DNA from: Acidimicrobiaceae bacterium
Lineage (GTDB): Bacteria; Actinomycetota; Acidimicrobiia; Acidimicrobiales; RAAP-2
Reading direction: 5' to 3'
Assembly: GCA_003155915.1 (NCBI GenBank)
Contig: PMFA01000003.1
Location: forward strand, 1 to 64,000
DNA length: 64,000 nt
Of this stretch, positions 8,310 to 18,400 are shown piece after piece. The notes under the pieces were generated by a model. That model worked only from the letters and a program-made list of their open reading frames with translations, made no database searches and was not told the DNA's origin. Numbering within the stretch: the first letter of the stretch is position 1; each line of letters begins with the position of its first letter. The translations under genes and the position numbers were made by a program.

Positions 8310-9542
8310 TTACTTGATGCCGTAAGTGGTGCAGTCCGCAGCGTACGTCGGGATGCTTGAGTCACCCGCAACCGTCGGAGCAGAGCTGGTGCAGATGGCC
8401 GAAGCCTTCAATACCTTGTCCTTAACGACAGTCGACTCGACCGTTGAGGCCGTGACCCACTCAGGTGACAACAGAACCGACGGGACGTGCTTGAACGAGG
8501 CAATCGTCGCTCCAGAGTCCGTGGTGGTGTTGTTGACGAGGCCTGACGGTGGCTTCACGTGCGCACGCAGGTAAATCGCCAAGGCTGCAGTCGCCTGAGC
8601 CTCGAGCCACGACGGCTTGTAGACCGTACCGCACTGGTAACCAGAGATGACGTTCTGGATTCCCACCAGGGTGGCGTCTTGACCGGTGAACGGAATCGTC
8701 TGCGGCTTCAGACCAGCGGCCTGAAGGTGCGAGATGATTGGCGCAGCGTTCTCGTCGTTTGGCGTGACGACCGCGTTGATCTTCGGGTTAGCCGCGTAGG
8801 CACCTTCGAAGTCAGTCAAAGCGGTGTCAGGCGTCCACGTACCGACACTCTCGAGCACGGTGTTCGAAGAACCGGACGTGGTGTTGTAGCCAGCGGCGTT
8901 CAACACTGCGTCGTAGCCCTGCGCGAACAACGTGGCGTTGTTGTCAGTAGGAGCGCCCTTCATGACGAAGACGTCCGGGGCCGACACGTTCCACTTGGTG
9001 ATGCACGCCAAGAGGCCCTTGCCGATCAACGTACCGACCGTGACGTTGTTGAAGCTCACGTAGTACGTGCGCGCTCCACCCAAGGTCAGACGGTCGTAGT
9101 CAATGACTTTCACACCACGAGCTACGGCGTAGGCCTCAATAACGGCGCCAGTCGTCGAGTCAAGTGGAGTCAGCACCAGAACCTTGGCACCCTTGGCAAT
9201 GTCGGCCTGGGCGTCGGAGTACTGAGTCTGGTCGCTACCGAGAGCGTTCTGAACGATGTACTGGCTGGGCTTAAGTCCAGCCGCCTTGAACGCACTCTTG
9301 AAAGAGGGAGCGTCAAAGTCTGCCCATCGAGCTGAGGAAACCGTGTCCGGCAAGATGACAGCGATGCTGCCCTTACCCTTGGCCACGATGCTCTTCAGGT
9401 ACTTCATCGTCGTGAAGCTCGTATTAAACGTGCTGTCATTGACGGTCTTAGTTGCAGCAGAACTCACACTCGGCAACATTGTGACGACAAAACTGCCGAC
9501 CAATGCCACACAGGCGAGAGCCCTTCCTGTTTTGAATTTCAT
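8310..9542 (-). CDS. xylF: Xylose/sugar ABC transporter periplasmic binding protein
   Basis: This 410-residue periplasmic-binding-protein-like protein is expected to capture a monosaccharide outside the membrane. It starts at ATG 9542 after a GGGGGACT stretch. The signal peptide MKFKTGRALACVALVGSF is followed by a likely AxA cleavage near SSAATK; there is no lipobox cysteine. The body has the class features DAQADIAKGAKVLVLTPLDS, VKVIDYDRL and VVTPNDENA of XylF. The open frame continues 29 codons upstream, but the signal peptide fixes the start. Confidence 0.9.
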   Translation of the reverse strand: MKFKTGRALACVALVGSFVVTMLPSVSSAATKTVNDSTFNTSFTTMKYLKSIVAKGKGSIAVILPDTVSSARWADFDAPSFKSAFKAAGLKPSQYIVQNALGSDQTQYSDAQADIAKGAKVLVLTPLDSTTGAVIEAYAVARGVKVIDYDRLTLGGARTYYVSFNNVTVGTLIGKGLLACITKWNVSAPDVFVMKGAPTDNNATLFAQGYDAVLNAAGYNTTSGSSNTVLESVGTWTPDTALTDFEGAYAANPKINAVVTPNDENAAPIISHLQAAGLKPQTIPFTGQDATLVGIQNVISGYQCGTVYKPSWLEAQATAALAIYLRAHVKPPSGLVNNTTTDSGATIASFKHVPSVLLSPEWVTASTVESTVVKDKVLKASAICTSSAPTVAGDSSIPTYAADCTTYGIK

Positions 9543-9963
9543 AGTCCCCCAACCAATTAGAGGCATCAATACGATGCCCGATTTCAATTTACATCTTTGT
9601 GAACATCCAGTGAAAAGCAATGTCGACATGTGAAGTTAGCATGGCCCAACACTCCGCACAGTTCACCACCGCAAGATTCCTCAAGTGTTGGGCCACTACG
9701 AATTCGGCAGGTCCTCGTGGCGTGGTCGGCGCTCGACTCGCACACCACACCCAGCAGGTCGAGCTCCAGCACATGGCTCACAGTGCGACGTGCGGATCGG
9801 CGTCAAAAGCCTTACGGCACTTGCATTACGGCGACGTGCGTCACCGGTACTGGCGAGTTCTTCGACAGTACCTCTCGTGCCCGGCGACTGCGACTGGTAC
9901 TGGACATATCAAGATTTGTTCCGACATTTAGTCCGTGCGCACCCTGGCGCACGCGCGAAGGCA
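9543..9963. other. 421-base gene-free region between dehydrogenase and xylF
   Basis: No convincing gene lies here. The part next to xylF holds the perfect 12-bp inverted repeat at 9642-9695. Near the other end, GTGCGC and GCGCAC (about 9934-9951) could form a small hairpin after the dehydrogenase gene. It probably carries the xylF promoter, which I could not pinpoint. Confidence 0.6.
9642..9695. promoter_or_regulatory. Perfect 12-bp inverted repeat, candidate xyl operator pair
   Basis: TGGCCCAACACT (9642-9653) and its exact reverse complement AGTGTTGGGCCA (9684-9695) flank a 30-base spacer. The centres are 42 bp apart, close to four helical turns, which suits a protein holding two sites on one DNA face. 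The repeat lies 100-153 bases upstream of the xylF start. A related sequence precedes xylA. It could also fold as a stem in the leader RNA. Confidence 0.5.
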
Positions 9964-10926
9964 CTACGCCGAGGCCAGCACTGTCTCCATTGTCTGCATG
10001 ATCGATACGGTCTCGCTGAGCGGCATCAGCGGGCTCTCGAGCAATCCCTGTCCCAGACACCGAGCAACTTCAGCGGCTTCAAAATGAAGTCCGCGCCCCT
10101 GGGTTTCGAATTCGAACCGTCGCGCTTCGCCCGCTCGCGTGATCAACGAGAACGCGGAAGGCGCGTAAAAGTCACCGTCGATCTCGATGCGGGCTTTGGT
10201 GCCTGAAATAGTGGCGGTCGTCGGCGTCTTCGCGCCGGACGTGGTGTTGAGGTACGCCTGGGCTCCGTTGTCGTAGCCGAAGATCATCGAGACCTGTCGG
10301 TCGACGCCCGTTGGCGCGAGGTCAATCATCGTGACCATTTTCGACGGGGTCCCCAACAGCATCGACGCAAAGGAAACCGGGTAGACCCCGAGATCGAGGA
10401 GTGCCCCACCCCCCAGTTCGGGACTGAACCACCTCGACGCCGGATCGTAGTCAAAGTGCTGCCCGTGGTCGGCCTCAACCGCGACGATGTCACCAAGCTC
10501 TCCCGCCGCAATCAACTGGTTGACCGCGGCCACGTGCGGCAGAAACCTCGTCCACATCGCCTCCATCAAGAACAACTTCTTGGAGCGGGCGAGCTCGATC
10601 AGTTCGATCGCTTCGCGCGCGGTCATGGTAAAGGCCTTTTCCACCAGGACCGGCTTGTCGTGTCCCAGCGCGAGCTTGGCGTTCTCGAAATGCATCGGAT
10701 GCGGTGTGCCGACGTAGACGGCGTCCACGTCGGGGTCCTCCACCAACTCTTCGTAGGACCCATATCGGTGGGCGATAGCGAACTGGTCAGCGAAGGTGTT
10801 CGCCGCCTCAATCGTGCGTGAGCCAACGGCCGCGGCCACGCCACTTTCGGTGTATTGGAGATCGTTCACGAACGTGTGGGCGATTCCTCCAGTGCTGATG
10901 ATTCCCCAACGCAACGGCTCGGTCAT
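9964..10926 (-). CDS. Gfo/Idh/MocA-family NAD(P)-dependent sugar dehydrogenase
   Basis: This 320-residue oxidoreductase starts with the Rossmann segment RWGIISTGGIAHTF. The conserved catalytic-site motif KPVLVEKAFT (EKP-like, here EKA) and the substrate-side GGGALLDLGVYPVSF follow. The EKA form and the LMEAMWTRFLP segment are typical of the branch that includes dimeric dihydrodiol dehydrogenase and D-xylose dehydrogenase. It is co-directional with and upstream of the sugar transporter, so a role in oxidising a pentose is plausible but unproven. Confidence 0.85.
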   Translation of the reverse strand: MTEPLRWGIISTGGIAHTFVNDLQYTESGVAAAVGSRTIEAANTFADQFAIAHRYGSYEELVEDPDVDAVYVGTPHPMHFENAKLALGHDKPVLVEKAFTMTAREAIELIELARSKKLFLMEAMWTRFLPHVAAVNQLIAAGELGDIVAVEADHGQHFDYDPASRWFSPELGGGALLDLGVYPVSFASMLLGTPSKMVTMIDLAPTGVDRQVSMIFGYDNGAQAYLNTTSGAKTPTTATISGTKARIEIDGDFYAPSAFSLITRAGEARRFEFETQGRGLHFEAAEVARCLGQGLLESPLMPLSETVSIMQTMETVLASA

Positions 10927-11073
10927 TTCCCCATCCCGGTCTCATGGTGTCGACCTGATCTTCGACACGCTCACGAGATTACCCATTTCGTTCCAACGCC
11001 TTCCGCCGCGACGATCGCGCAGTCCACGAACTGCCCGTGACATCGTCAGTGCGATGGCTCCGTTCGTTTTTGC

Positions 11074-11096
11074 GACCATGTCGCGCGCTCATGGTC
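11074..11096. promoter_or_regulatory. 7-bp inverted repeat in the dehydrogenase/aquaporin intergenic region
   Basis: GACCATG (11074-11080) and CATGGTC (11090-11096) form a perfect inverted repeat with a 9-base GC-rich spacer, about 120 bases upstream of the aquaporin gene. It has the size of a dimeric repressor operator. The rest of the 290-base region (10927-11216) shows nothing I can name. Confidence 0.25.
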
Positions 11097-11216
11097 ACCG
11101 ATTCAACAAATCGGGAGATTCGAATACGCTGACCCTGTGCATGACTTCACTCGCGTTCGAGCATCGAAGTCCACGGCCCTCTCTGGGCGAGGCGTGAAGA
11201 TTCGAACGGTACGCCG

Positions 11217-11981
11217 ATGACGATGCTCGAAGGCGATGATTCCAACGACGCACACGGTAAGGCGCTCGTCAAAGCGGAATGGAAAACTTTGGACCACGAC
11301 GTGCACGGTGTCGCGTGGCGCGCGCTCCTAGGCGAATTCGTCGGTTGCACAATGTTGATGGTGGTCGTGGTCGGATCGGGCTTCGCCGCGCAGTCACTCT
11401 CCCCCGGTGACGTGGGGTTGGAACTTCTCGAAAATGCCTTGGCCATCGGGGCGGGCCTCTTCGTCATCATCAACGTCATCGCACCAGTGTCGGGGGCGCA
11501 CTTCAATCCCGTCGTCTCGATGGTCGACGCCTGGATCGGCACGTGTTCGTGGTTTCGCGCATTCCTCTACCTGCCATTCCAATTTTTCGGGTGCATCGCC
11601 GGGACGATCGTGGCGAACCTCATGTTCGGCCATTCCTGGGTCTCCTGGTCCACGCACCACCGCGCCAGTGCGCCACACTTTCTCTCGGAGATAGTCGCGA
11701 CGGCGGGACTCATTTTCCTCGTCTTCGCGTTGCAGCGCAATGGCCGAAAGGCCCTGAGTGCGGCCGCGGTCGGTCTGTACATATTCGCGGCGTGCTTCGC
11801 GACCTCGTCGGCCACGTTCGCCAATCCGGCCGTCACCGTGGCGCGCGCGTTTTCGAATAGCTTCACGGGTATCGCGCCGAGTTCGTTGCCGCTCTACATC
11901 GCCGGTCAGATCATCGGCGCGGTCTGTGGCGCCGCCTTGACGTTGCTGCTCTTCCCGCAGCCGGAATCGACCGCCGCGTAA
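11217..11981 (+). CDS. Aquaporin / MIP-family channel
   Basis: This 254-residue major intrinsic protein should form a six-helix pore for water or small neutral solutes. The first half-loop carries GAHFNPVVS, where the canonical NPA is NPV. The second carries ATFANPAVTVARAF with a canonical NPA and the arginine of the selectivity filter. A soluble N-terminus of about 35 residues precedes the first helix. The NPV variant and the SGAHFNPVVS context recall bacterial aquaporins found near arsenic-resistance genes, but no arsenic gene lies nearby. Confidence 0.85.
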   Translation: MTMLEGDDSNDAHGKALVKAEWKTLDHDVHGVAWRALLGEFVGCTMLMVVVVGSGFAAQSLSPGDVGLELLENALAIGAGLFVIINVIAPVSGAHFNPVVSMVDAWIGTCSWFRAFLYLPFQFFGCIAGTIVANLMFGHSWVSWSTHHRASAPHFLSEIVATAGLIFLVFALQRNGRKALSAAAVGLYIFAACFATSSATFANPAVTVARAFSNSFTGIAPSSLPLYIAGQIIGAVCGAALTLLLFPQPESTAA

Positions 11982-12028
11982 GCCTCGAGCGTGGCGTCGA
12001 ATCGGGAGGCGAACGACCACGTGACCTC

Positions 12029-12034
12029 TACGCT
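12029..12034 (+). promoter_or_regulatory. -10 element (TACGCT), probable leaderless start of the YyaL gene
   Basis: TACGCT begins 12 bases before the GTG at 12041 and no ribosome binding site intervenes. The -35 region is not recognisable. Confidence 0.4.
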
Positions 12035-12040
12035 TGATCG

Positions 12041-14035
12041 GTGACCAATCGCCTCTCTGGTGCCTCGAGTGCGTACCTTCGCCAACACGCGGAGAACCCG
12101 GTCGATTGGCGCCCGTGGGACCGCGAGGCCCTCGACGAAGCCGCCCGACTGGACCGACCGATATTCCTCTCCGTGGGCTACGCGGCGTGCCACTGGTGTC
12201 ACGTGATGGCCCACGAATCCTTCGAAGATCCGAAGGTGGCATCGATTCTCAACCAATACTTCATCCCCATCAAGGTCGATCGCGAAGAGCGACCCGACGT
12301 CGACGCCCTCTATATGGCGGCGACCCAGTTGGTGAGTGGTCACGGTGGCTGGCCGATGTCGGTGTTCCTGGCGCCCGACGGGCGACCCTTCATGGCCGGC
12401 ACCTACTATCCCCCGGTCGAGCGACACGGTCAGGTGAGCTTCACCACGTTGTTGACGGCGATGCACGACGTCTGGAGTACGCGGCGCGACGAGGTCGAGC
12501 GCCAGGCCGATGAACTCACGCGGGCCATCGAGCGCGAAGTCAGTTTCATCGATCACCTCGCGCCCTTCACCGACACGCTCGACCTCGCGGCGTCGCGACA
12601 GCGTCTACGCGACGAGTTGGTCGAGCGCGTCGACGATGAAGGCGGATTCGGCGACGCGCCGAAATTTCCGCGACCGAGCTACGTCGAGGCGCTGCTCGAG
12701 TTCGACGACGACACGACGCGCTTCGCGGTCGAACGGACCTTGGACGCGATGTCGCGACGAGGGATCTACGACCATCTCCGAGGGGGCTTCGCTCGATACA
12801 GCGTCGACGCCGAGTGGCACGTGCCGCACTTTGAAAAGATGCTCAGCGACCAGGCACTGTTGGCGCGGGCCTACCTCCGCGCCGCCCGGTCCATGCCCGA
12901 GCACGCCGAGTGGCGAGAGGTCGCCCTGGACACGATCAACTTCGTGCTCAGCGACCTCGCCGTGGAAAGTGGTTTCGCCTCGGCCCTGGACGCCGACGCC
13001 GGCGGGCTCGAAGGTTCACACGTGACCTGGACCCCGAAAGAAGTGGCCGACGCGCTCGAAGAGGACGGGCTCCATGACGACCTCGACGCCGTGCGCCAGC
13101 GATGGCGAATCGAAGAGCCGGCTGACTTCGAAGGTCGTTCGATTCCTCGACTCGCCGAAGCACAGCCGTTCAGCACCCCCGCCGCGCTCGCGGCCGCGCT
13201 CGCGTCACTGCGCCGTTCGCGCGCCCGAAGGATCCAACCCGGGCGCGACGAGAAAGTCATCCTGGAATGGAACGCGATGTTCGCGTCGGCTCTCTTCGAA
13301 GTTCGTGACGCGACTCACGCCGAGCGCGCACTCTCTTTGCTCGAGTCGCTTCAGCGAACTCACTTTCACGATGGCGTGTGGTGGCGAACCGAGAGTCGTC
13401 GGGCGCACGCCAGTGCGAGCGACGTTGCCTGGATGAGCGACGCGTGCGTCGACGCCTTCGAAGCGACCGGCGATGAGTCGTGGACCCACGCGGCTCGTGC
13501 ACTCGCGCGCTACTTGCTCGACCACTACTGGGACGGTGACGTGCCCACCTCGCTCTCCCCCCACGTCGGCAGCGGAATCTTCTCGCGCAGCAATCTCGTC
13601 ACCGATCTACACGCGCAACCCAAGGAGATCTTCGACGGCGCGACGCCGTCGAGTCACGCCGTCGCGTGTCGCGCGCTCGCGCGATTGGCCCTGTGCACGG
13701 GTGACAGTGAGACCCTCGTCGTCGCCCAACGCCTGGTGGAACTGGCAGCGTCACTCCTCGCTACGCACCCCGGCGCGGTACCGGACCTCCTCGAAGCCGC
13801 GGGATTCGCGCTGACGGGCGTCGAGGTGGTCATCCCGGGTGACGCGAATGCGCTGTCGGCGTACGTGGGCTCGCGCTTCACGAGGCGTTCGGTCCTCGTG
13901 ACGGGGTCCGGCACGTCATCACTGCTCGAAGCGCGCCGCGCCGGCTCCGCCTACGTCTGTCGCGCGGGCGTCTGTCAACTGCCGGTCGACACCGTCACCG
14001 CGCTCGAGGAGCAGTTGCGTAACGTGGGAGCCTGA
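12041..14035 (+). CDS. YyaL / DUF255 thioredoxin-domain protein
   Basis: This 664-residue protein has an N-terminal thioredoxin-like DUF255 domain, recognisable from SAYLRQHAENPVDW, the redox-like pair GYAACHWCHVMAHESF and GHGGWPMSVFLAPDG. The rest is an alpha-toroid of the six-hairpin glycosidase type (RGGFARYSVDAEWHVPHFEKML). It is homologous to B. subtilis YyaL and human SPATA20, whose biochemical activity is not settled. GTG at 12041 is the start that gives the family's usual N-terminus. Its stop overlaps the next start by one base. Confidence 0.88.
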   Translation: MTNRLSGASSAYLRQHAENPVDWRPWDREALDEAARLDRPIFLSVGYAACHWCHVMAHESFEDPKVASILNQYFIPIKVDREERPDVDALYMAATQLVSGHGGWPMSVFLAPDGRPFMAGTYYPPVERHGQVSFTTLLTAMHDVWSTRRDEVERQADELTRAIEREVSFIDHLAPFTDTLDLAASRQRLRDELVERVDDEGGFGDAPKFPRPSYVEALLEFDDDTTRFAVERTLDAMSRRGIYDHLRGGFARYSVDAEWHVPHFEKMLSDQALLARAYLRAARSMPEHAEWREVALDTINFVLSDLAVESGFASALDADAGGLEGSHVTWTPKEVADALEEDGLHDDLDAVRQRWRIEEPADFEGRSIPRLAEAQPFSTPAALAAALASLRRSRARRIQPGRDEKVILEWNAMFASALFEVRDATHAERALSLLESLQRTHFHDGVWWRTESRRAHASASDVAWMSDACVDAFEATGDESWTHAARALARYLLDHYWDGDVPTSLSPHVGSGIFSRSNLVTDLHAQPKEIFDGATPSSHAVACRALARLALCTGDSETLVVAQRLVELAASLLATHPGAVPDLLEAAGFALTGVEVVIPGDANALSAYVGSRFTRRSVLVTGSGTSSLLEARRAGSAYVCRAGVCQLPVDTVTALEEQLRNVGA

Positions 14036-14754
14036 TGTCGATCTTTTCTCGAGACCCCGCCGCACGCGCCAACAAGCGCCTGGTCGAACGCATGCCCCAA
14101 CGCGCCACCGTTGAACTCACCGCCGGCGCCACCGTCTACGGGTTGGTGCTCGGCTCGACGAATGAAACGACGACGGTGGTCGACCTGAAGTCCCAGACGA
14201 TCGTGCGCTGGCGGATTCCGTGGCCGTCGGACTACGTGACCGACCTCGCGGTCTTCGACGTCGTCGAGGGCGTACTGGCCGAGGACATCGAGCGCAACGA
14301 CCTCGCCCAACCCGAGGCCGTCACGCTCGCCGATCTGCCCCGTCGACTCGGCACCTACCACGGACGGCGCGTGCGCCGCTGGCTCGAGCAACTGGCCAGC
14401 CCCGCCGACGGACCGCTCTTCGGCTTTCGCGGTCCGAGTGCCCCGTACTGGGAGTTCCGCGGCGAACGACCGAGCGTCGCGCTGATCGCGGCGGACCGCG
14501 GGCCCCAGCTCTTACGTCGACAGGACGACGGATCCACGTGGGTTCGCTTCGGCTGGTTCGGGGACGACGTGTGGCTGCTCTGTGAGGACGCGCACGCGAT
14601 TCGTACGATGGAGGCGACGAGGCGGCCGTCCCTCGCCGGAAAAGACCTGGCGTCGGCACTCGGCTTTCGCCCCACCTACGTGTTGACGACGCTGTCCAAG
14701 CCCATCGACGGGCACTGCTACAAGAGCTGCACCGGACTACTGCCGCGGGGTTGA
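14035..14754 (+). CDS. Unknown protein coupled to the YyaL gene
   Basis: I do not recognise this 239-residue protein. It starts in the TGATG overlap with the YyaL stop, so the two are probably made together. It is soluble. The N-terminal part has short beta-rich stretches (ATVELTAGATVYGLVLG) that could be an OB- or Sm-like barrel. It ends in a C-terminal segment with two cysteines (HCYKSCTGLLP). Codon use is like its neighbours, and it abuts the convergent next gene with a single base between stops. Confidence 0.6.
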   Translation: MSIFSRDPAARANKRLVERMPQRATVELTAGATVYGLVLGSTNETTTVVDLKSQTIVRWRIPWPSDYVTDLAVFDVVEGVLAEDIERNDLAQPEAVTLADLPRRLGTYHGRRVRRWLEQLASPADGPLFGFRGPSAPYWEFRGERPSVALIAADRGPQLLRRQDDGSTWVRFGWFGDDVWLLCEDAHAIRTMEATRRPSLAGKDLASALGFRPTYVLTTLSKPIDGHCYKSCTGLLPRG

Positions 14755-14755
14755 A

Positions 14756-15427
14756 CTACTTGGGCAGTTTGCCCGAAGCGAGTGACTCGGCCATGGCCCA
14801 GCCAAAGACCACGAGGCGCTCACCCTTGTGCGCCTTGAGTCCCACGAAGAAGGTCTCGACGCCGTCGGGGATCGGACCCTTGGACGCGACGTAGTCGAGT
14901 CCGCCGACCGGACCGGGCGTCACCGTCATGATGAAGGTCTTGTCGTCGATCGACTTCTCAGAACCGAAGCGCTTGGCCAGGCGTCGGCCCCACGCGCGGT
15001 CCTCGCCCGTCGGCTTGTAGCCGAGGCGCGGTACGACGTCCTCGAGGCCGGCGAAGGCGCGAAACCCGTCGGGCGACGTGAGGCGAGAGCCCAAGAGCAC
15101 GTCCTCGTCCGGGAACGCCAATAACGCGCGGCGGAACTGGTCGTGCAGGATCGTCTTCAGCGTCTGGTCGGACTTGGCGTTGCGGTCAACGAGCAACAGA
15201 CCGACGAGCAGCGACGGCGTGCCGCCGATCCTCTCCAGCGTGCAAAAGGAGTAGCCGCGCAACTTGTTACCCTCGCGGACCTGGGTGACGAGCACCCAGT
15301 CCTCTCGTTGCTTGGAGAGGAAGCCAATGTCGAAATTTGGCTCGCGATCAACGCAGAGATCGGCCATTTCGGCGAGTTCGGCGTCACTGAGTGCGGTGGT
15401 GTCCTTCGTAGAGACGGTCATTGCCAT
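14756..15427 (-). CDS. Unknown protein downstream of dnaE
   Basis: I do not recognise this 223-residue soluble protein. The order of predicted elements (DWVLVTQVREGNKLRGYSF, then SLLVGLLLVDRNA, then an amphipathic helix and DVLLGSRLTSPDGF) resembles a GNAT acetyltransferase core, including a strand pair before a helix. The acetyl-CoA P-loop is not evident, however. It starts 41 bases after the dnaE stop on the same strand and could be co-transcribed with it. ATG at 15427 or the second ATG at 15421 may be used. Confidence 0.6.
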   Translation of the reverse strand: MAMTVSTKDTTALSDAELAEMADLCVDREPNFDIGFLSKQREDWVLVTQVREGNKLRGYSFCTLERIGGTPSLLVGLLLVDRNAKSDQTLKTILHDQFRRALLAFPDEDVLLGSRLTSPDGFRAFAGLEDVVPRLGYKPTGEDRAWGRRLAKRFGSEKSIDDKTFIMTVTPGPVGGLDYVASKGPIPDGVETFFVGLKAHKGERLVVFGWAMAESLASGKLPK

Positions 15428-15468
15428 AGGAATACATTCTACGACTCTTTACACGTGTGTCCGACCGA

Positions 15469-18400
15469 TTAGGCCTTTATGACGTTTCGACCGAATTCGG
15501 TGCGCAGATCGGCCACGACGCTCGCGATGTTGACGTTGAACTCGGGGCCCAGTTTGAAGGCCTTGCCGGCGCCACCGGTCTCCACGATGACCGGTGAACG
15601 ACCGGGGTATCGCGAGAGGATCTCACGAAGTGCGCCAATGGAGGTCTGGGTGAGGTCTTCCGGGCGAAGCGCGAGACGCAGTTCCTCGTTGCCACGTTCC
15701 ACGCTCAAGAGTTCGACGTCCATCGCACTGAAGCGGAGCTCTTCATCGAAGCCGGGACGCACTTTGACCAGGACAATGTTGTCCTTCGTGAGAAAACCAC
15801 TGAATTTCTCGAAGTTGTTGGCCGAGAAGTTGATCTCCATCGACGCCCCCAAGTCCTCGAGGACGACGCGCGCGTACTGCTTACCCATCTTGGTCGTGCG
15901 AATCTGCACCTCGGCGAGGATGCCCCCGACGGTGACGGCCTTACCGGTGCGCGCCAACTCCTCACCGCGTTCACGCACGCTGATGATCGAGCCGTCGGTC
16001 TTGGTCGCGAGTTGGCTCTCCACTTCATAGAGCGGGTGGTCCGAGATGTAGGTACCCAGCATCTCGCGCTCGAAGTCGAGCTTCACGGCCTTGTCGAACT
16101 CGATGTCCGAGAGTGGGACGTCGGTCCCCTCCCAGTCGTGACCGTCGCCTTCACCGAAGGCCGCGAACAGCGTCGTAATGCCCAGTGAGTGGTCGCGACG
16201 ACGCGAGAGCGTCACGTCACATATCTCGTCGACCTTCAACAAGAAGCCCAGGCGCGGCACGCCGAAGGAGTCAAAGGCGCCGGCCTTGATGAGCGACTCC
16301 ATCGAACGGCGATTGAGCACCATCGGATCAACCCGGCGCACGAAGTCGTAGATCGACGCGAAGCGTCCGTGGGCTTCGCGCTCGCTCACGATCTTCTCCA
16401 CGAGGGTCTCACCGACGTTGCGCACGGCGGCCAGTCCGAACAGGATCGTCTGGTCCTGGGAGAGGCTCGGGGCGTACTCGGCGAAGGACTCATTGACGTC
16501 GGGCACGCCGACCGTGATGCCCATTTGGCGCGCTTCGTTCAAGTAGACCGACGCCTTGTCCTTGTCGTCGCGGAACGACGTCAACAGCGCCGCCATGTAC
16601 TCCACGGGATAGTTCACCTTGAGCCACGCGTTCTGATAGCCGAGCAGGGCGTAGCCGTACGCGTGGCTCTTGGGAAAGGCGTAGTCGGCGAACGGTTCGA
16701 TCTTGTTAAAGATCGCCTCACCGAGCTCGCGACCGTACCCTTGGCGCTCCGCGCCGTCGACGAACTTCGATCGTTGCGCGCGAATCATCTCGCGAATCTT
16801 CTTCGAGCAGGCCTTTCGAAGGTCGTCGGCCTCGGTCATCGAGAAGCCGGCCACCAAGGTGGCGACGCGCATGATGTCCTCTTGGTAGATCATGAGTCCC
16901 GAGGTCTCGCCGAGGATCGACTCCAGATCCGGGTGGTCGTAACTCACGGGCTGACGGCCGTTCTTGCGATCGGCGAAGTCGTTGTGCACGTTCTCCGAGA
17001 GCGGTCCCGGGCGGTACAGCGCGTTGAGGGCCGCGATGTCATCGAAGCCGGTCGGCGCCAGGCGTCGCATGAGTTGGCGCATCTTGTCGCCCTCGAGCTG
17101 GAAGATACCGATCGAGTTGCCGAGTCGCAGCATCTCGTAGACCTTGGGGTCATCGAGCGCCACGTTGTCGATGTCCACCTCGACGCCGTGGCGCCGTCGA
17201 ATGTTCTCGAGGGCTCGTTCGATGATCGCCAGGTTGCGCAGTCCGAGGAAGTCCATCTTCAACAGCCCGAGTTTCTCAATGGCCGTCGCTTCGTACTGGG
17301 TGACGATTGGCGCGTCCTCACCCGATCCCGACGGCCCGGACTTTCGCTGGACCGGCACGTAGTCGAGCATCGGCTCCTTGGTGATCACCACGGCGGCGGC
17401 GTGGATGCCGTCTTGACGTCGCTTGTCGACGAATCCCATGGCGACGTCAATTGAGTGCTTCACGTCAGGGTCACTCTCATAGAGCGCACGCAACTCGGCC
17501 GCTTCGACGAAGCGCCCCTCGTAGCCGGGCGTCGGCTCAAAGCACGCCCCGAGCGGCAGGTCCTGACCCATGACCAACGGCGGCATCGCTTTGGCGATCT
17601 TGTCACCGAGCTGCGGCGGATACCCGAGCACGCGCGCGGCGTCGCGCACCGCGGCCCGAGCTTTGATCGTCGAAAACGTCACGATCTGGGCCACGTGGTC
17701 CGAGCCGTAGCGTTCTGCGGCGTAGCGGATCATGTCGCCGCGGAAACGCTCGTCGAAGTCCATGTCGATGTCGGGCATGGAGCGACGTCCGGGATTCAAG
17801 AATCGCTCGAAGATCAGTCCGTAGCGCAGTGGGTCGAGGTCCACGATGCGCAGGCAGTACGCGATGCAACACCCCGCCGAGGAGCCGCGGCCCGGTCCGA
17901 CGCGGATGCCCTTTTCGCGCGCGTGACGAATCAGGTCCCACACCACGAGGAAGTAGTCCGAGAAACCCATGTCCGCGACGACACCGAGTTCGTTCTCCAG
18001 CCGAGCCATCACTTCGTCGCTGAGGCTCTCCCCGTATCGCTCGTGGGCGCCGCGCAGTACGAGATCACGCAGCAGGCGGTTGGCGCCCTCTTTGTGTGTG
18101 GCGGCGCGAAAGGCGTCCGGAATCGGGAACTCGGGCAGCGCGTCGTTGTCGAATTCAATCGTGACCGACGCGCGCTCGGCGATCAGCAGCGTGTTGTTAC
18201 AGGCCTCCGGAAGTTCACGAAAGAGATAACGCATCTCCGCGGCCGACTTCAGGTAGTGCTGGTCACTGTGGAAGCGGAAGCGGTTGGGATCAGCGACCAG
18301 TGAACCCGTGCCGATGCATAACAAGGCGTCGTGCATCTCAGCGTCGTCGTGGTGTACGTAGTGCAGGTCGTTCGTCGCCACCAACGGCGCACGCAGTTCC

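Noticed and set aside
16189-18303. Long open frames opposite dnaE on the plus strand
   Set aside because: They mirror the codon structure of dnaE, lack family motifs, and such antisense frames are common in high-GC coding DNA.
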